Of a stretch of DNA of 64,000 nt, positions 1 to 9,377 are shown piece by piece. Below the pieces are notes generated by a model. It ran no database searches. It was given only the letters and a program-made list of their open reading frames with translations, and was not told the DNA's origin. The translations under genes and the position numbers were made by a program. Source of the stretch: Pseudescherichia sp031979925 (GTDB lineage Bacteria > Pseudomonadota > Gammaproteobacteria > Enterobacterales > Enterobacteriaceae); NCBI RefSeq assembly GCF_031979925.1, contig NZ_DALZFB010000005.1, positions 124,001 to 188,000 on the forward strand, written 5' to 3'. Each line of letters opens with the position of its first letter. Position 1 is the first letter of the stretch.

Positions 1-476
1 GCCATTTTGACCCCAGTGAAGAGCAGGAAGGCACCGAAGACGTAAAGCAGCCACTCGAACTGGGAGATCAGCCAGCTACCGGCAAAGATCATGATGGTAC
101 GCAGCACAATTGCGCCCAGCACGCCGTAGATCAGCACCCGGCGTTGCAGGGCAGGCGGAATAGAGAAGTAGCTAAACAGCATCAGCCAGACAAAGACGTT
201 ATCCACCGCCAGCGCCTTTTCAATCAGATAGCCGGTGAGGAAGGCGAGCGCCTGTGGATCGGCTACCGCCCGACCTTCGGTCGAAGCGAGATACCACCAG
301 AAAGCAGCGTTAAACAGCAGCGAGAGGGTGACCCACAGGATCGACCAACCGGCCGCCTGTTTCATGGTCATGGTATGGGTGCCACGACGGCCATGAAGCA
401 GAAGGTCGATAGCCAGCATGATCACAACGACTACAGCGAATCCGCCCCACAGGAGCGGTGTGCCGACACTATTCAT
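1..476 (-). CDS. alx: Alx, TerC-family inner-membrane protein (3' end missing)
   Basis: The reading frame starts at the ATG at 476-474 and runs off the left edge, so only about the first 158 residues are present. The protein is strongly hydrophobic with several predicted membrane segments and the TerC-family stretch EKALAVDNVFVW. TerC/Alx proteins are integral membrane proteins; E. coli Alx is induced at alkaline pH and has been tied to manganese export. The match to E. coli Alx is close over the visible part. The gene lies behind a long structured leader that looks like the pH/manganese-responsive alx riboregulator, so control by leader folding is expected. The C-terminus cannot be judged. 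Confidence 0.93.
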   Translation of the reverse strand, partial: MNSVGTPLLWGGFAVVVVIMLAIDLLLHGRRGTHTMTMKQAAGWSILWVTLSLLFNAAFWWYLASTEGRAVADPQALAFLTGYLIEKALAVDNVFVWLMLFSYFSIPPALQRRVLIYGVLGAIVLRTIMIFAGSWLISQFEWLLYVFGAFLLFTGVKM

Positions 477-494
477 AGAGAGTTCCTTGCAGTA

Positions 495-665
495 AAAACA
501 AAAACGGCTAACGTCGAAAGACGGCAGCCGCTTGTTTTTAGATGCACAGGGCCTCGCCTTTCGGCAAGGTCTCACTTACACCCTTCTCAGGATGCCCGGC
601 GACCGGATGCGTAAACGCATCGTAATGACGACCTGCCGGCGAAGAAGTTACTCCCCTTTGCTAGT
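495..665 (-). promoter_or_regulatory. yybP-ykoY (SraF/alx leader) riboswitch
   Basis: On the minus strand the leader between promoter and alx folds into several stems. The conserved yybP-ykoY blocks are visible: GGGGAGTA near 648-655 and GTGAGACC near 567-574, around GC-rich stems. The proximal part (about 493-538) is a long stem around GGCTGCCGTC followed by a T-rich run, i.e. a terminator-like or start-site-masking hairpin. In E. coli this leader senses manganese and responds to alkaline pH to permit alx expression. The exact ends of the RNA are estimated. Confidence 0.85.
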
Positions 666-668
666 AAC

Positions 669-697
669 AAAATATGTCAGAGTAGAGAGGGCGTCAA
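669..697 (-). promoter_or_regulatory. sigma-70 promoter of the alx leader
   Basis: Reading the minus strand, a -35 TTGACG (697-692) is followed after exactly 17 bases by a -10 TATTTT (674-669). Transcription would start near 662, at the beginning of the riboswitch. Confidence 0.7.
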
Positions 698-725
698 CGT
701 CAGCCCCCTCCAGTTTTACATACCT

Positions 726-1727
726 TTACGCCGGTAGGTCAAGCTGAGCGGCGGCGTCCGCCGGGAAAACCACGCCGGTCTGGCGACGGATCTCGGTGAG
801 CAGCTTCGCAGTAATGCGGCTCACCTCAAGGCCTGCGTGGTTAACCGCGTTCTCATCCACCAGTTGGGCAAACAGCTCCGCTTCATAGAGCATGGTGTTG
901 ATATGCTGTGGTTGGGTGATCTCCTGCGGCTTACCGCCGCGTGGCACAAACGATACCCGCTGGCATTCGGAAAGCTGTTCAATCACCAGCGCGCCATCTT
1001 CCCCCTGGATCTCGCTTGCCAGCGAGGAGTCGCTGACCTTCGAGTGCTGTAGGGTCACGCTGAAGTCGCCGTAGTTCAGCACCGCTACGCCGTGGCCGTC
1101 CACGCCGCTCGGCAGCAGGCTGGCGGTGGACTGCACACTTTGCGGCTCGCCCCACAGCGCGACCGCCGATGCCAGGCAGTAGAAGCCGATATCCATGATC
1201 GATCCGTTAGAGAAAGCCGGATTAAAGGTATTGGGATTCTCACCGTTGAGGTAGCGCGGATAGCGTGAGGAGTACTGGCAGTAGTTAAAGAACACCTTCC
1301 GCAGCTTGCCTACCTTCGGCAGCGACTGCTGCACCAGCTGGAAGTTGGGCAGCGCGCCGGTCTTAAAGGCTTCAAACAGCACCACGCCGTTGGCTTGCGC
1401 TACGGCAATGGCCGCCTCGGCCTCCTGCAAGTTTGAGGCCAGCGGCTTCTCGCAGATTACATGCTTTTTATGGCGCAAAAAAAGCTCGGTTTGTGAAAAG
1501 TGCAGAGAGTTTGGGCTGGCGACATAGACCGCATCAATAGCGTCACTCTGAGCCAGGGCGTCGAGGGAGGTAAAGAGGTGCTCGACGGGGTAATCGCTGG
1601 CAAAGTGCTCGGCCTGCTCAAGGCTGCGGGAGTAAACGCCGGTCAGCTTTAGCTTGCCGGTCTCATGGGCGGCATCAACGAACTGGCGGGTGATCCAGTT
1701 GGTGCCAACGACTGCGAAACGTATCAT
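726..1727 (-). CDS. ygjR: YgjR, Gfo/Idh/MocA-family oxidoreductase
   Basis: A 333-residue protein of the glucose-fructose oxidoreductase family: N-terminal Rossmann fold (VVGTNWITRQF at the start) and the EKPLA motif near residue 95 that marks the Gfo/Idh/MocA fold, followed by the C-terminal alpha/beta domain. It is a predicted NAD(P)-dependent dehydrogenase; the substrate is unknown. The start at 1727 (MIRFAVVG) is preferred over the longer frame from 1763 because it has AAAGGA just upstream and matches E. coli YgjR. It lies upstream of alx with its own leader, facing away from the ygjP/rlmG divergent pair; E. coli ygjQ is absent here. Confidence 0.9.
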   Translation of the reverse strand: MIRFAVVGTNWITRQFVDAAHETGKLKLTGVYSRSLEQAEHFASDYPVEHLFTSLDALAQSDAIDAVYVASPNSLHFSQTELFLRHKKHVICEKPLASNLQEAEAAIAVAQANGVVLFEAFKTGALPNFQLVQQSLPKVGKLRKVFFNYCQYSSRYPRYLNGENPNTFNPAFSNGSIMDIGFYCLASAVALWGEPQSVQSTASLLPSGVDGHGVAVLNYGDFSVTLQHSKVSDSSLASEIQGEDGALVIEQLSECQRVSFVPRGGKPQEITQPQHINTMLYEAELFAQLVDENAVNHAGLEVSRITAKLLTEIRRQTGVVFPADAAAQLDLPA

Positions 1728-1794
1728 AAATCCTTTATGCTCCATCGGGGACAGTCCACCCAATGTAGCATGTCAGGATGACAAAACGAGTGCT

Positions 1795-2298
1795 CTATTG
1801 CGCAAAATCGCTAAGCGAGCGGTGCGTCAGCCACAGGCGAGTGTCGAACTCCAGCTGGTGGTACTGCGGCTCCATATAGCAGCAGAGCTGATAGAAAGCT
1901 TTGTCATGCTCCTTCTCCTTCAGGTGCGCCAGCTCGTGGACAGCGATCATGCGCAAGAACGGCTCCGGCGCGCTGCGAAACACGGTGGCGATGCGGATCT
2001 CCGCCTTGGCCTTCAGCTTGCCGCCCTGTACCCTGGAGACGGCGGTATGCAGACCCAGAGCGTTCTTGAGAACGTGGATCTTGTTGTCGTAGGCCACCTT
2101 ATTGATCGGCGGCGCGTTGCGCAGGAACTCGCTTTTGAGATCCTGAATATAGCTATAGAGCGCCTTGTCGGTGGTGACGCTGTGCTGGCCTGGATAGCGC
2201 TTCTCCAGCACCTCACCGAGACGGTTTTGCGCAATGAGCGACTGCACCTGGGCCAGCAGATTTTCCGGATAGCCCTGAAGATAGAGAAGATTGCTCAA
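1795..2298 (-). CDS. ygjP: YgjP, M48-type zinc metalloprotein (DUF45)
   Basis: A 167-residue protein, the same length as E. coli YgjP, if read from a TTG start at 2298-2296 (LSNLLYLQGYPE). The zincin-like motif HELAHLKEKEH at residues 121-131 supplies His121, Glu122, His125 and probably His131. The family is called YgjP/DUF45, a SprT-like metallopeptidase fold; I recall a UTP pyrophosphatase activity assigned to YgjP but cannot verify it. An upstream ATG at 2415 is in frame but would add 39 unrelated residues and overlap the divergent rlmG gene, so it is rejected. The TTG has a GGGG element about 5 bases upstream. Confidence 0.87.
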   Translation of the reverse strand: MSNLLYLQGYPENLLAQVQSLIAQNRLGEVLEKRYPGQHSVTTDKALYSYIQDLKSEFLRNAPPINKVAYDNKIHVLKNALGLHTAVSRVQGGKLKAKAEIRIATVFRSAPEPFLRMIAVHELAHLKEKEHDKAFYQLCCYMEPQYHQLEFDTRLWLTHRSLSDFAQ

Positions 2299-2384
2299 TA
2301 TTGCCCCGCGATAAGAGTTAAAAAAGGGTATACTCACGCCCCCGCTCAGGGGAGAACACCGAATTTTACCATCCAGGAGGGCCG

Positions 2385-3521
2385 ATGAGCCATTCAGACA
2401 ACGGTTTCCGTTCACTAAACTTAAAGCGTTTTCCGGAAACGGACGACGTCAACCCGCTGCAGGCGTGGGAAGCGGCCGATGAGTATCTGCTGCAGCAGCT
2501 GGACGAAACCGAAATCAGCGGCCCGGTCCTGATTTTTAACGATCACTTTGGTGCGCTGGCCTGCGCGCTGGTGGAGCATAAGCCTTTCAGCATTGGCGAC
2601 TCCTATTTAAGTGAGCTGGCGACCCGGGAGAACCTGCGTCACAACGAGCTGGATGAGGGCAGCGTCACCTTTCTCGACAGCACGGCCGCTTATCCGGCCG
2701 CGCCGGGCGTGGTGCTGATCAAGATCCCGAAAACCCTCGCGCTGCTGGAGCAGCAGCTGCGCGCCCTGCGGCAGGTCGTGACGCCCGAGACGCGGATTAT
2801 CGCTGGCACTAAGGCTCGCGATATCCACAACTCGACGCTGGAGCTGTTCGAGAAGATCCTCGGCCCGACCACCACCACGCTGGCGTGGAAAAAGGCGCGA
2901 CTGGTGAACTGTACCTTTAACGCGCCTGCGCTAACCGATGAGCCGCAAACTCTGAGCTGGAAGCTGGACGGCACACCGTGGACTATCCATAACCACGCTA
3001 ACGTCTTCTCCCGTACCGGGCTGGATATTGGCGCGCGCTTCTTCCTTCAGCACCTGCCTGAAAACCTGGAGGGGGAGATTGTCGATCTCGGCTGCGGTAA
3101 CGGCGTGATTGGCCTGACTCTGCTGGAGAAGAACCCTGAGGCGCAGGTGGTGTTTGTGGATGAATCCCCGATGGCGGTGGCTTCCAGCCGCCTGAACGTC
3201 GAGACCAACCTGCCCGAGGCGCAGGATCGCTGCGAGTTTATGATCAACAACGCGCTCTCCGGCGTGGAGCCGTACCGCTTCAACGCGGTGTTCTGCAACC
3301 CGCCGTTCCACCAGAAGCATGCCCTGACGGACAACATCGCCTGGGAGATGTTCCACCACGCTCGCCGCTGCCTGAAAACTAACGGCGAGCTGTATATTGT
3401 CGCCAACCGTCACCTCGACTACTTCCACAAGCTGAAGAAGATCTTTGGTAACTGCACCACTATCGCTACTAACAACAAGTTCGTGGTGCTGAAGGCGGTC
3501 AAGCTGGCGCGCAGGCGTTAA
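2385..3521 (+). CDS. rlmG: 23S rRNA (guanine-N2)-methyltransferase RlmG
   Basis: A 378-residue enzyme, the same length as E. coli RlmG, which makes m2G1835 in 23S rRNA. It has two Rossmann-like halves: a non-catalytic N-terminal half and a C-terminal SAM-binding domain with motif I DLGCGNGVIGL (from Asp234) and the catalytic NPPF motif (Asn305-Phe308). The ATG at 2385 follows AGGAGGG at a good distance. It is divergent from ygjP; the 86-base gap carries a TATACT -10-like element at 2329-2334. A REP pair follows the stop. Confidence 0.96.
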   Translation: MSHSDNGFRSLNLKRFPETDDVNPLQAWEAADEYLLQQLDETEISGPVLIFNDHFGALACALVEHKPFSIGDSYLSELATRENLRHNELDEGSVTFLDSTAAYPAAPGVVLIKIPKTLALLEQQLRALRQVVTPETRIIAGTKARDIHNSTLELFEKILGPTTTTLAWKKARLVNCTFNAPALTDEPQTLSWKLDGTPWTIHNHANVFSRTGLDIGARFFLQHLPENLEGEIVDLGCGNGVIGLTLLEKNPEAQVVFVDESPMAVASSRLNVETNLPEAQDRCEFMINNALSGVEPYRFNAVFCNPPFHQKHALTDNIAWEMFHHARRCLKTNGELYIVANRHLDYFHKLKKIFGNCTTIATNNKFVVLKAVKLARRR

Positions 3522-3534
3522 TTTTTGGAAGTTA

Positions 3535-3602
3535 GCCCGGTAAGCGCAGCGCCACCGGGCATGACTGAACTTCCGCCGGGCGGCGCTACGCTTGCACCGG
3601 CC
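3535..3602. repeat. REP pair (BIME) between rlmG and fadH
   Basis: Two facing REP-type palindromes. The first, 3535-3560, has arms GCCCGGT and ACCGGGC around a GCGCAGCGCC core. The second, 3575-3602, is the inverted-type partner (GCCGGGCGGCGCTACGC...). Such units lie between enterobacterial genes and stabilise mRNA 3' ends or bind gyrase or IHF. Confidence 0.85.
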
Positions 3603-3622
3603 TATGTTAATTCGGCGATGTC

Positions 3623-5641
3623 TTAAATTTCGAGAGCCAATTTTGTCCCCTGGGCGATGGCGCGGCGGGCGTCCAGCTCCATCGCCACGTCACAGCCGCC
3701 AATCAGATGCACCGTTTTCCCCGCCGCGTATAGCGGATCGGCCAGATCCCGGCGCGGCTCCTGACCTGCGCAGAGTACCACGTGATCCACAGCCAGCAGC
3801 TGCGGTTCACCGTCGATCATTACGTGCAGCCCCTCGTCGTCGATCTTCTGGTAGCTCACCGCCGGGATCATCTTCACCCCACGCGACAGCAGCGTGGCGC
3901 GGTGGATCCAGCCGGTGGTTTTCCCCAGCCCCTCGCCGGGTTTACCCGACTTACGCTGAAGCATCACGATTTGCCTTGGACTTTTAGGCTGGAGCGCCCC
4001 CTCGGGACGCAGCCCGCCCACCTGTTGCAGACTGGTATCAATTCCCCACTCCACGCAAAACTCGGCAATGTTCTGGCTGGATGGCTCTCCCGGCTGGCTC
4101 AGGTACATGGCAGTATCGAAACCGATGCCGCCGCAGCCGATGATTGCCACCTTCGCACCCACCGGCACCTTGTCGCGCAGCACTGCCAGGTAGGTCAGCA
4201 CCTTCCGATGATCGATCCCCTCGATCGGCGGGATCCGTGGCTCAATGCCGCAGGCGAGGATCGTCTCGTCAAAGTCGATAAGATCCTCTGCGCCCACCAG
4301 CTGGTTGAGCTGCAAGCGGACGCCGGTCATATCGATCATCCGCCGGTAGTAGCGCAGCGTTTCGTAGAACTCCTCTTTGCCAGGGATCTGTTTGGCGATA
4401 TTAAACTGGCCGCCGATCTCTGCTCCAGCATCAAACAGCGTCACCTGATGGCCGCGCTGGGCAGCGTTCACCGCAAAGGCCAGACCCGCAGGACCTGCGC
4501 CGACCACCGCCAGCTTTTTCGCTTTTACTGCCGGAACGATCGGCATCAACGTCTCGTGACAGGCGCGGGGATTGACGAGGCAGGAGGTGACCTCGCCGAC
4601 AAAAATCTGATCGAGGCAGGCCTGGTTGCAGCCGATGCAGGTATTGATCTCCGCCTCGCGACCGCTCTGCGCCTTCGACAGGATCTCGGCATCGGCCAGG
4701 AAGGGGCGGGCCATCGAGACCATATCCGCATCGCCGCGCGCCAGCACCTCGTCGGCAACGCCGGGATCGTTAATGCGGTTGGTGGTAATCAGCGGCACCG
4801 AGACGTGGCCCTTCAGCTTGCGCGTTACCCAGCTAAAGGCAGCGCGCGGCACCGGCGTGGCGATGGTAGGAATGCGCGCTTCGTGCCAGCCGATCCCGGT
4901 GTTGATGAGGGTTGCGCCTGCGGCCTCTACTGCCCTGGCCAGCTGCACCGTCTCCTCGAAGGTGCCGCCGTCCTCGACTAAATCGAGCATCGACAGGCGG
5001 TAGATAATAATAAAATCGCTGCCTACGCGCTGGCGTACGGTGCGTACTACCTCGGTCGCAAAACGCATTCGACGGGTGTAATCACCTCCCCACTCGTCTT
5101 GGCGCTGGTTGGTACGGGCCGCGAGAAACTCGTTAATCAGGTATCCCTCAGAACCCATGATCTCCACCCCGTCGTAGCCCGCTTCCCGGGCAAGCAGGGC
5201 GCAGCGGGCAAAATCGTTGATCAGGGCGAGGATCTCATCGTGGGTCAGAGCATGGGGCGTAAAGCGGTTGATAGGTGCCCGAATAGCGGAGGGAGCCACC
5301 AGCTGCGGCTGATAGCTGTAGCGCCCGGTGTGTAGGATCTGCAGGGCGATTTTACCTCCCTCCTGATGTACCGCGCCGGTGACCAGCTGGTGATGTGGGA
5401 GCTGGCTGGCATCGCACAGCGCCGCGCCGCCCGCCATCGTTACGCCGGAGAGCGCCGGGGCCACGCCGCCGGTCACAATCAACGCCACGCCGTGACGGGC
5501 GCGTTCAGCGTAAAAAGCCGCAAGGCGTTCAGGGCCGTCAGGACGCTCTTCAAGGCCGGTATGCATCGAGCCCATCAGCACGCGGTTTTTCAGGGTAGTA
5601 AAGCCCAGATCGAGGGGGGCAAACAGCGACGAATAGCGCAT
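3623..5641 (-). CDS. fadH: 2,4-dienoyl-CoA reductase FadH (NADPH)
   Basis: A 672-residue iron-sulfur flavoenzyme, equal in length to E. coli FadH, which reduces 2,4-dienoyl-CoA during beta-oxidation of unsaturated fatty acids. Residues 1-330 form an old-yellow-enzyme TIM barrel (FMN), with Tyr167 and His253 at the known catalytic positions. The 4Fe-4S cysteines are Cys335, Cys338, Cys342 and Cys354. Residues 375-672 form FAD and NADPH Rossmann domains (GAGPAGLAFA and GCGGIGFD). It is a single-gene unit next to patA, behind a FadR-like operator. Confidence 0.97.
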   Translation of the reverse strand: MRYSSLFAPLDLGFTTLKNRVLMGSMHTGLEERPDGPERLAAFYAERARHGVALIVTGGVAPALSGVTMAGGAALCDASQLPHHQLVTGAVHQEGGKIALQILHTGRYSYQPQLVAPSAIRAPINRFTPHALTHDEILALINDFARCALLAREAGYDGVEIMGSEGYLINEFLAARTNQRQDEWGGDYTRRMRFATEVVRTVRQRVGSDFIIIYRLSMLDLVEDGGTFEETVQLARAVEAAGATLINTGIGWHEARIPTIATPVPRAAFSWVTRKLKGHVSVPLITTNRINDPGVADEVLARGDADMVSMARPFLADAEILSKAQSGREAEINTCIGCNQACLDQIFVGEVTSCLVNPRACHETLMPIVPAVKAKKLAVVGAGPAGLAFAVNAAQRGHQVTLFDAGAEIGGQFNIAKQIPGKEEFYETLRYYRRMIDMTGVRLQLNQLVGAEDLIDFDETILACGIEPRIPPIEGIDHRKVLTYLAVLRDKVPVGAKVAIIGCGGIGFDTAMYLSQPGEPSSQNIAEFCVEWGIDTSLQQVGGLRPEGALQPKSPRQIVMLQRKSGKPGEGLGKTTGWIHRATLLSRGVKMIPAVSYQKIDDEGLHVMIDGEPQLLAVDHVVLCAGQEPRRDLADPLYAAGKTVHLIGGCDVAMELDARRAIAQGTKLALEI

Positions 5642-5668
5642 TGTCTCTTCCAGTATAAAATTATTGTT

Positions 5669-5687
5669 ATGTGGTCGGATGAGTTCT
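5669..5687 (-). promoter_or_regulatory. FadR-like operator upstream of fadH
   Basis: On the minus strand AACTCATCCGACCACAT covers 5686-5670 and matches the FadR core CTGGTCCGACC well in its right half (TCCGACC). It sits about 30-45 bases upstream of the fadH start. E. coli fadH is known to be repressed by FadR and ArcA through overlapping sites in this position; the ArcA part was not resolved here. Confidence 0.6.
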
Positions 5688-5755
5688 AATTTAGCCGTCG
5701 CAGAATAAAAGGGAAAAGGAGCGTGAAACAGTTGTGATGAGATTCAAAGAATGGC

Positions 5756-5785
5756 GTTGGCCCCTCTCCGCAGGGAGGGGCCAAC
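5756..5785 (-). terminator. stem-loop after patA
   Basis: An 11-bp perfect stem GTTGGCCCCTC / GAGGGGCCAAC with an 8-base loop lies 5 bases after the patA stop. The following run (GCCATTCTTTG on the minus strand) has no strong T tract, so termination efficiency is uncertain. Confidence 0.5.
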
Positions 5786-5789
5786 GTAG

Positions 5790-7169
<1,380 letters not shown>

Positions 7170-7215
7170 AATGAGCTCCCGGGGATGGCGTATCACGCGA
7201 TACTGCATAAATTAT

Positions 7216-7231
7216 TGCAGGGATTACGCCA
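7216..7231 (-). promoter_or_regulatory. sigma-54 promoter of patA
   Basis: On the minus strand TGGCGTAATCCCTGCA has the invariant GG (-24) and GC (-12) at exact sigma-54 spacing (consensus TGGCAC-N5-TTGCA). The start would fall near 7205, giving a leader of about 36 bases before the TTG start of patA. E. coli ygjG/patA is known to be nitrogen-regulated. Confidence 0.75.
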
Positions 7232-7369
7232 CTTCGGCACGGGTAGCAAAAATCGGGATAAACGCCAGGTCAAAACAGGGCTGCACAAAATTTAATCATG
7301 CCAAATTATGTCAACCGTAGATAACCGCTGGGCTTTTTACGAGGTATTTTGCGGGCTTACGTGATTATA

Positions 7370-7386
7370 TGCACCAGATTAGTGCA
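7370..7386. promoter_or_regulatory. NtrC-type enhancer site upstream of patA
   Basis: TGCACCAGATTAGTGCA is a 17-bp near-palindrome that fits the NtrC consensus TGCACYANNNTRGTGCA. Its centre lies about 173 bases upstream of the predicted sigma-54 start, the usual range for an enhancer. A second, weaker TGCACA element occurs near 7282. Confidence 0.7.
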
Positions 7387-7526
7387 GAAGATGCCGCAAA
7401 AGCGGGCAGGTCGAATAAGCCTTTTTAGGTAGTTTCTCAGCGAAAGTATTCTAAATCAATATATTAGAAAAGCGTATAAAAAGTGCGGTTTAGCATCATT
7501 TTGCGATCGCGATCGGTTTTAACAAC

Positions 7527-7553
7527 TAAAGATAAATTTTTTACCGCCGAAAA
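7527..7553 (+). promoter_or_regulatory. FliA (sigma-28) promoter of aer
   Basis: TAAA (7527-7530), then 15 bases, then GCCGAAAA (7546-7553) fits the flagellar class 3 consensus TAAA-N15-GCCGATAA with two mismatches. The start would be near 7561, about 42 bases before aer. Confidence 0.8.
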
Positions 7554-7602
7554 AAGATTAGTCCAAAAAATTAACATATAACACCTGCAAGGAATGCCCG
7601 CC

Positions 7603-9123
7603 ATGTCCTCTCAACGTAATGTCACCCAGAACGAATATCTGCTGGATGATGACACCACCCTGATGTCGACCACCGATCTGCAAAGCTACATGACCCATAC
7701 TAACGATACCTTTGTCCAGGTGAGCGGCTACACGCTCAACGAGCTGCTGGGTCAGCCGCACAACATAGTACGCCATCCGGACATGCCGAAAGCGGCCTTT
7801 GCTGATATGTGGTACACGCTCCAGCAGGGGGAGCCGTGGAGCGGCATCGTGAAAAACCGCCGTAAAAATGGCGATCACTACTGGGTGCGGGCTAACGCGG
7901 TGCCGGTGGTGCGTAACGGCAAAACAACGGGCTATATGTCGATCCGTAACCGGGCAACGCCGGAAGAGATTGCTGCAGTTGAGCCGCTCTACAAGGCGCT
8001 GAATGAAGGGCGTTGCAGCAAGCGCATCCACAAAGGTCTGGTGGTGCGTAAGTGCTGGCTCGGCAGACTGCCAGCCATGCCGCTGCGCTGGCGGGTCCGT
8101 GGCGTGATGGCGGTGCTGTTTGCGCTGATGGCGGCCTCGCTCACCCTAAGTCATGCCGGATGGAGCGCGCTGGCGGCCAGCGCGGTGGTGATGCTGCTCG
8201 GCACATGGTTGTTTGAACAGCAGATTGTTCGTCCAGTAGAGAACGTGGCGCGTCAGGCGCTGAAGGTCGCCACCGGCGAGCGGAACAGCGTCGATCATCT
8301 GAACCGCAGCGACGAGCTGGGTCTCACCCTGCGCGCGGTCGGCCAGCTGGGCCTGATGTGCCGCTGGTTAATTAATGATATTTCCAGTCAGGTAGCCAGC
8401 GTGCGTAACGGCAGCGATCGCCTGGCACAGGGCAATGAAGATCTCAACGACCGCACCCGCCAGACGGTCATCAACGTTCAGCAGACCGTGACAACCATGA
8501 ACCAGATGGCAGCCTCGGTACAGAGCAACTCTGAAACCGCTGCCGAAGTCGATAAGCTATCGATGGAGGCCAGCACGGCCGCGAGCGAAGGCGGGGAGGC
8601 GATGCAGACGGTGGTGAAAACCATGGATGACATTGCCGACAGCACGCAGCGTATCGGCTCTATCACCTCGCTTATTAATGATATCGCTTTTCAGACCAAT
8701 ATCCTGGCGCTCAACGCAGCGGTTGAGGCGGCCCGCGCCGGGGAGCAGGGCAAAGGCTTTGCCGTGGTGGCCGGGGAGGTTCGTCATCTGGCAAACCGCA
8801 GCGCCAACGCGGCGAATGATATCCGCAAGCTGATTGATGCCAGCGCCAGTAAGGTGCAGTCCGGCGCGGATCAGGTTCACGCCGCCGGGCGTACCATGGA
8901 TGATATCGTGGAGCAGGTGAAAAACGTGACGCGTCTGATTGCCCAGATCAGCCACTCTACCTCTGAGCAGGCTACCGGGCTGTCGGAGCTAACCCGGGCG
9001 GTGGCCGAGCTGGACGGCATCACGCAAAAAAATGCCGAGCTGGTAGAGGAGAGCGCACAGATCTCTGCGATGGTTAAGCATCGCGCTAACCGCCTGGAAG
9101 ATGCCGTTACCGTCCTGCATTAA
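7603..9123 (+). CDS. aer: aerotaxis receptor Aer
   Basis: A 506-residue receptor, the same length as E. coli Aer. The N-terminal PAS domain (about 10-120, FAD-binding in the family) reads cell redox state in the cytoplasm, followed by a hydrophobic anchor (about 165-205), HAMP (about 206-260) and the kinase-control coiled coil with the highly conserved hairpin tip (NDIAFQTNILALNAAVEAAR). Signals pass through CheW/CheA to the flagellar motor. The start at 7603 is chosen over the ATG at 7594 because AAGGA at about 7589 is too close to 7594 and because it gives the E. coli length. Confidence 0.96.
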   Translation: MSSQRNVTQNEYLLDDDTTLMSTTDLQSYMTHTNDTFVQVSGYTLNELLGQPHNIVRHPDMPKAAFADMWYTLQQGEPWSGIVKNRRKNGDHYWVRANAVPVVRNGKTTGYMSIRNRATPEEIAAVEPLYKALNEGRCSKRIHKGLVVRKCWLGRLPAMPLRWRVRGVMAVLFALMAASLTLSHAGWSALAASAVVMLLGTWLFEQQIVRPVENVARQALKVATGERNSVDHLNRSDELGLTLRAVGQLGLMCRWLINDISSQVASVRNGSDRLAQGNEDLNDRTRQTVINVQQTVTTMNQMAASVQSNSETAAEVDKLSMEASTAASEGGEAMQTVVKTMDDIADSTQRIGSITSLINDIAFQTNILALNAAVEAARAGEQGKGFAVVAGEVRHLANRSANAANDIRKLIDASASKVQSGADQVHAAGRTMDDIVEQVKNVTRLIAQISHSTSEQATGLSELTRAVAELDGITQKNAELVEESAQISAMVKHRANRLEDAVTVLH

Positions 9124-9143
9124 TTAGCTGCTTTTATTTGAAG

Positions 9144-9178
9144 CCGCCTGGTTGTTATCAATCAGGCGGTTTTTTTTG
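9144..9178 (+). terminator. rho-independent terminator of aer
   Basis: Stem CCGCCTG (9144-9150) / CAGGCGG (9163-9169), with further pairing towards the loop, followed by eight T residues (9170-9177). Confidence 0.88.
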
Positions 9179-9311
9179 CGATGGTGTAATTAATTTTTAA
9201 TCTATTTGTTAAATCGTGCTACTTGCGGTCATATAACGATCGATGATCCACAATTAATAGCCTGCGCCTATCCATCATCGGAATTATCCAGTATAAAAAC
9301 GATCAAAGTCA

Positions 9312-9338
9312 TAAAGTTAGCGGAACCGTTACCGATAA
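9312..9338 (+). promoter_or_regulatory. FliA promoter of the second chemoreceptor gene
   Basis: TAAA (9312-9315), 15 bases, ACCGATAA (9331-9338): a near-perfect sigma-28 promoter. The start would be near 9346, about 32 bases before the coding region. The rest of the aer-receptor gap (9179-9311) is AT-rich with nothing else recognised. Confidence 0.85.
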
Positions 9339-9377
9339 CGTGATCGTCATAGAGATAATCACCTTGATGGAGTATAT

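Noticed and set aside
144..614. 156-residue open frame on the plus strand at the left edge
   Set aside because: It runs antisense to alx and its riboswitch, both well supported.
1654..2388. 244-residue plus-strand frame
   Set aside because: Antisense to ygjP and the ygjR start; both minus-strand genes match known families in full length.
3535..3602. short palindromic repeats as a CRISPR array
   Set aside because: The units are isolated REP palindromes at gene ends, without regular spacers or cas genes.
3782..4981. 399-residue open frame on the plus strand
   Set aside because: It lies fully antisense to fadH, whose protein is unmistakable; no ribosome site or family resemblance.
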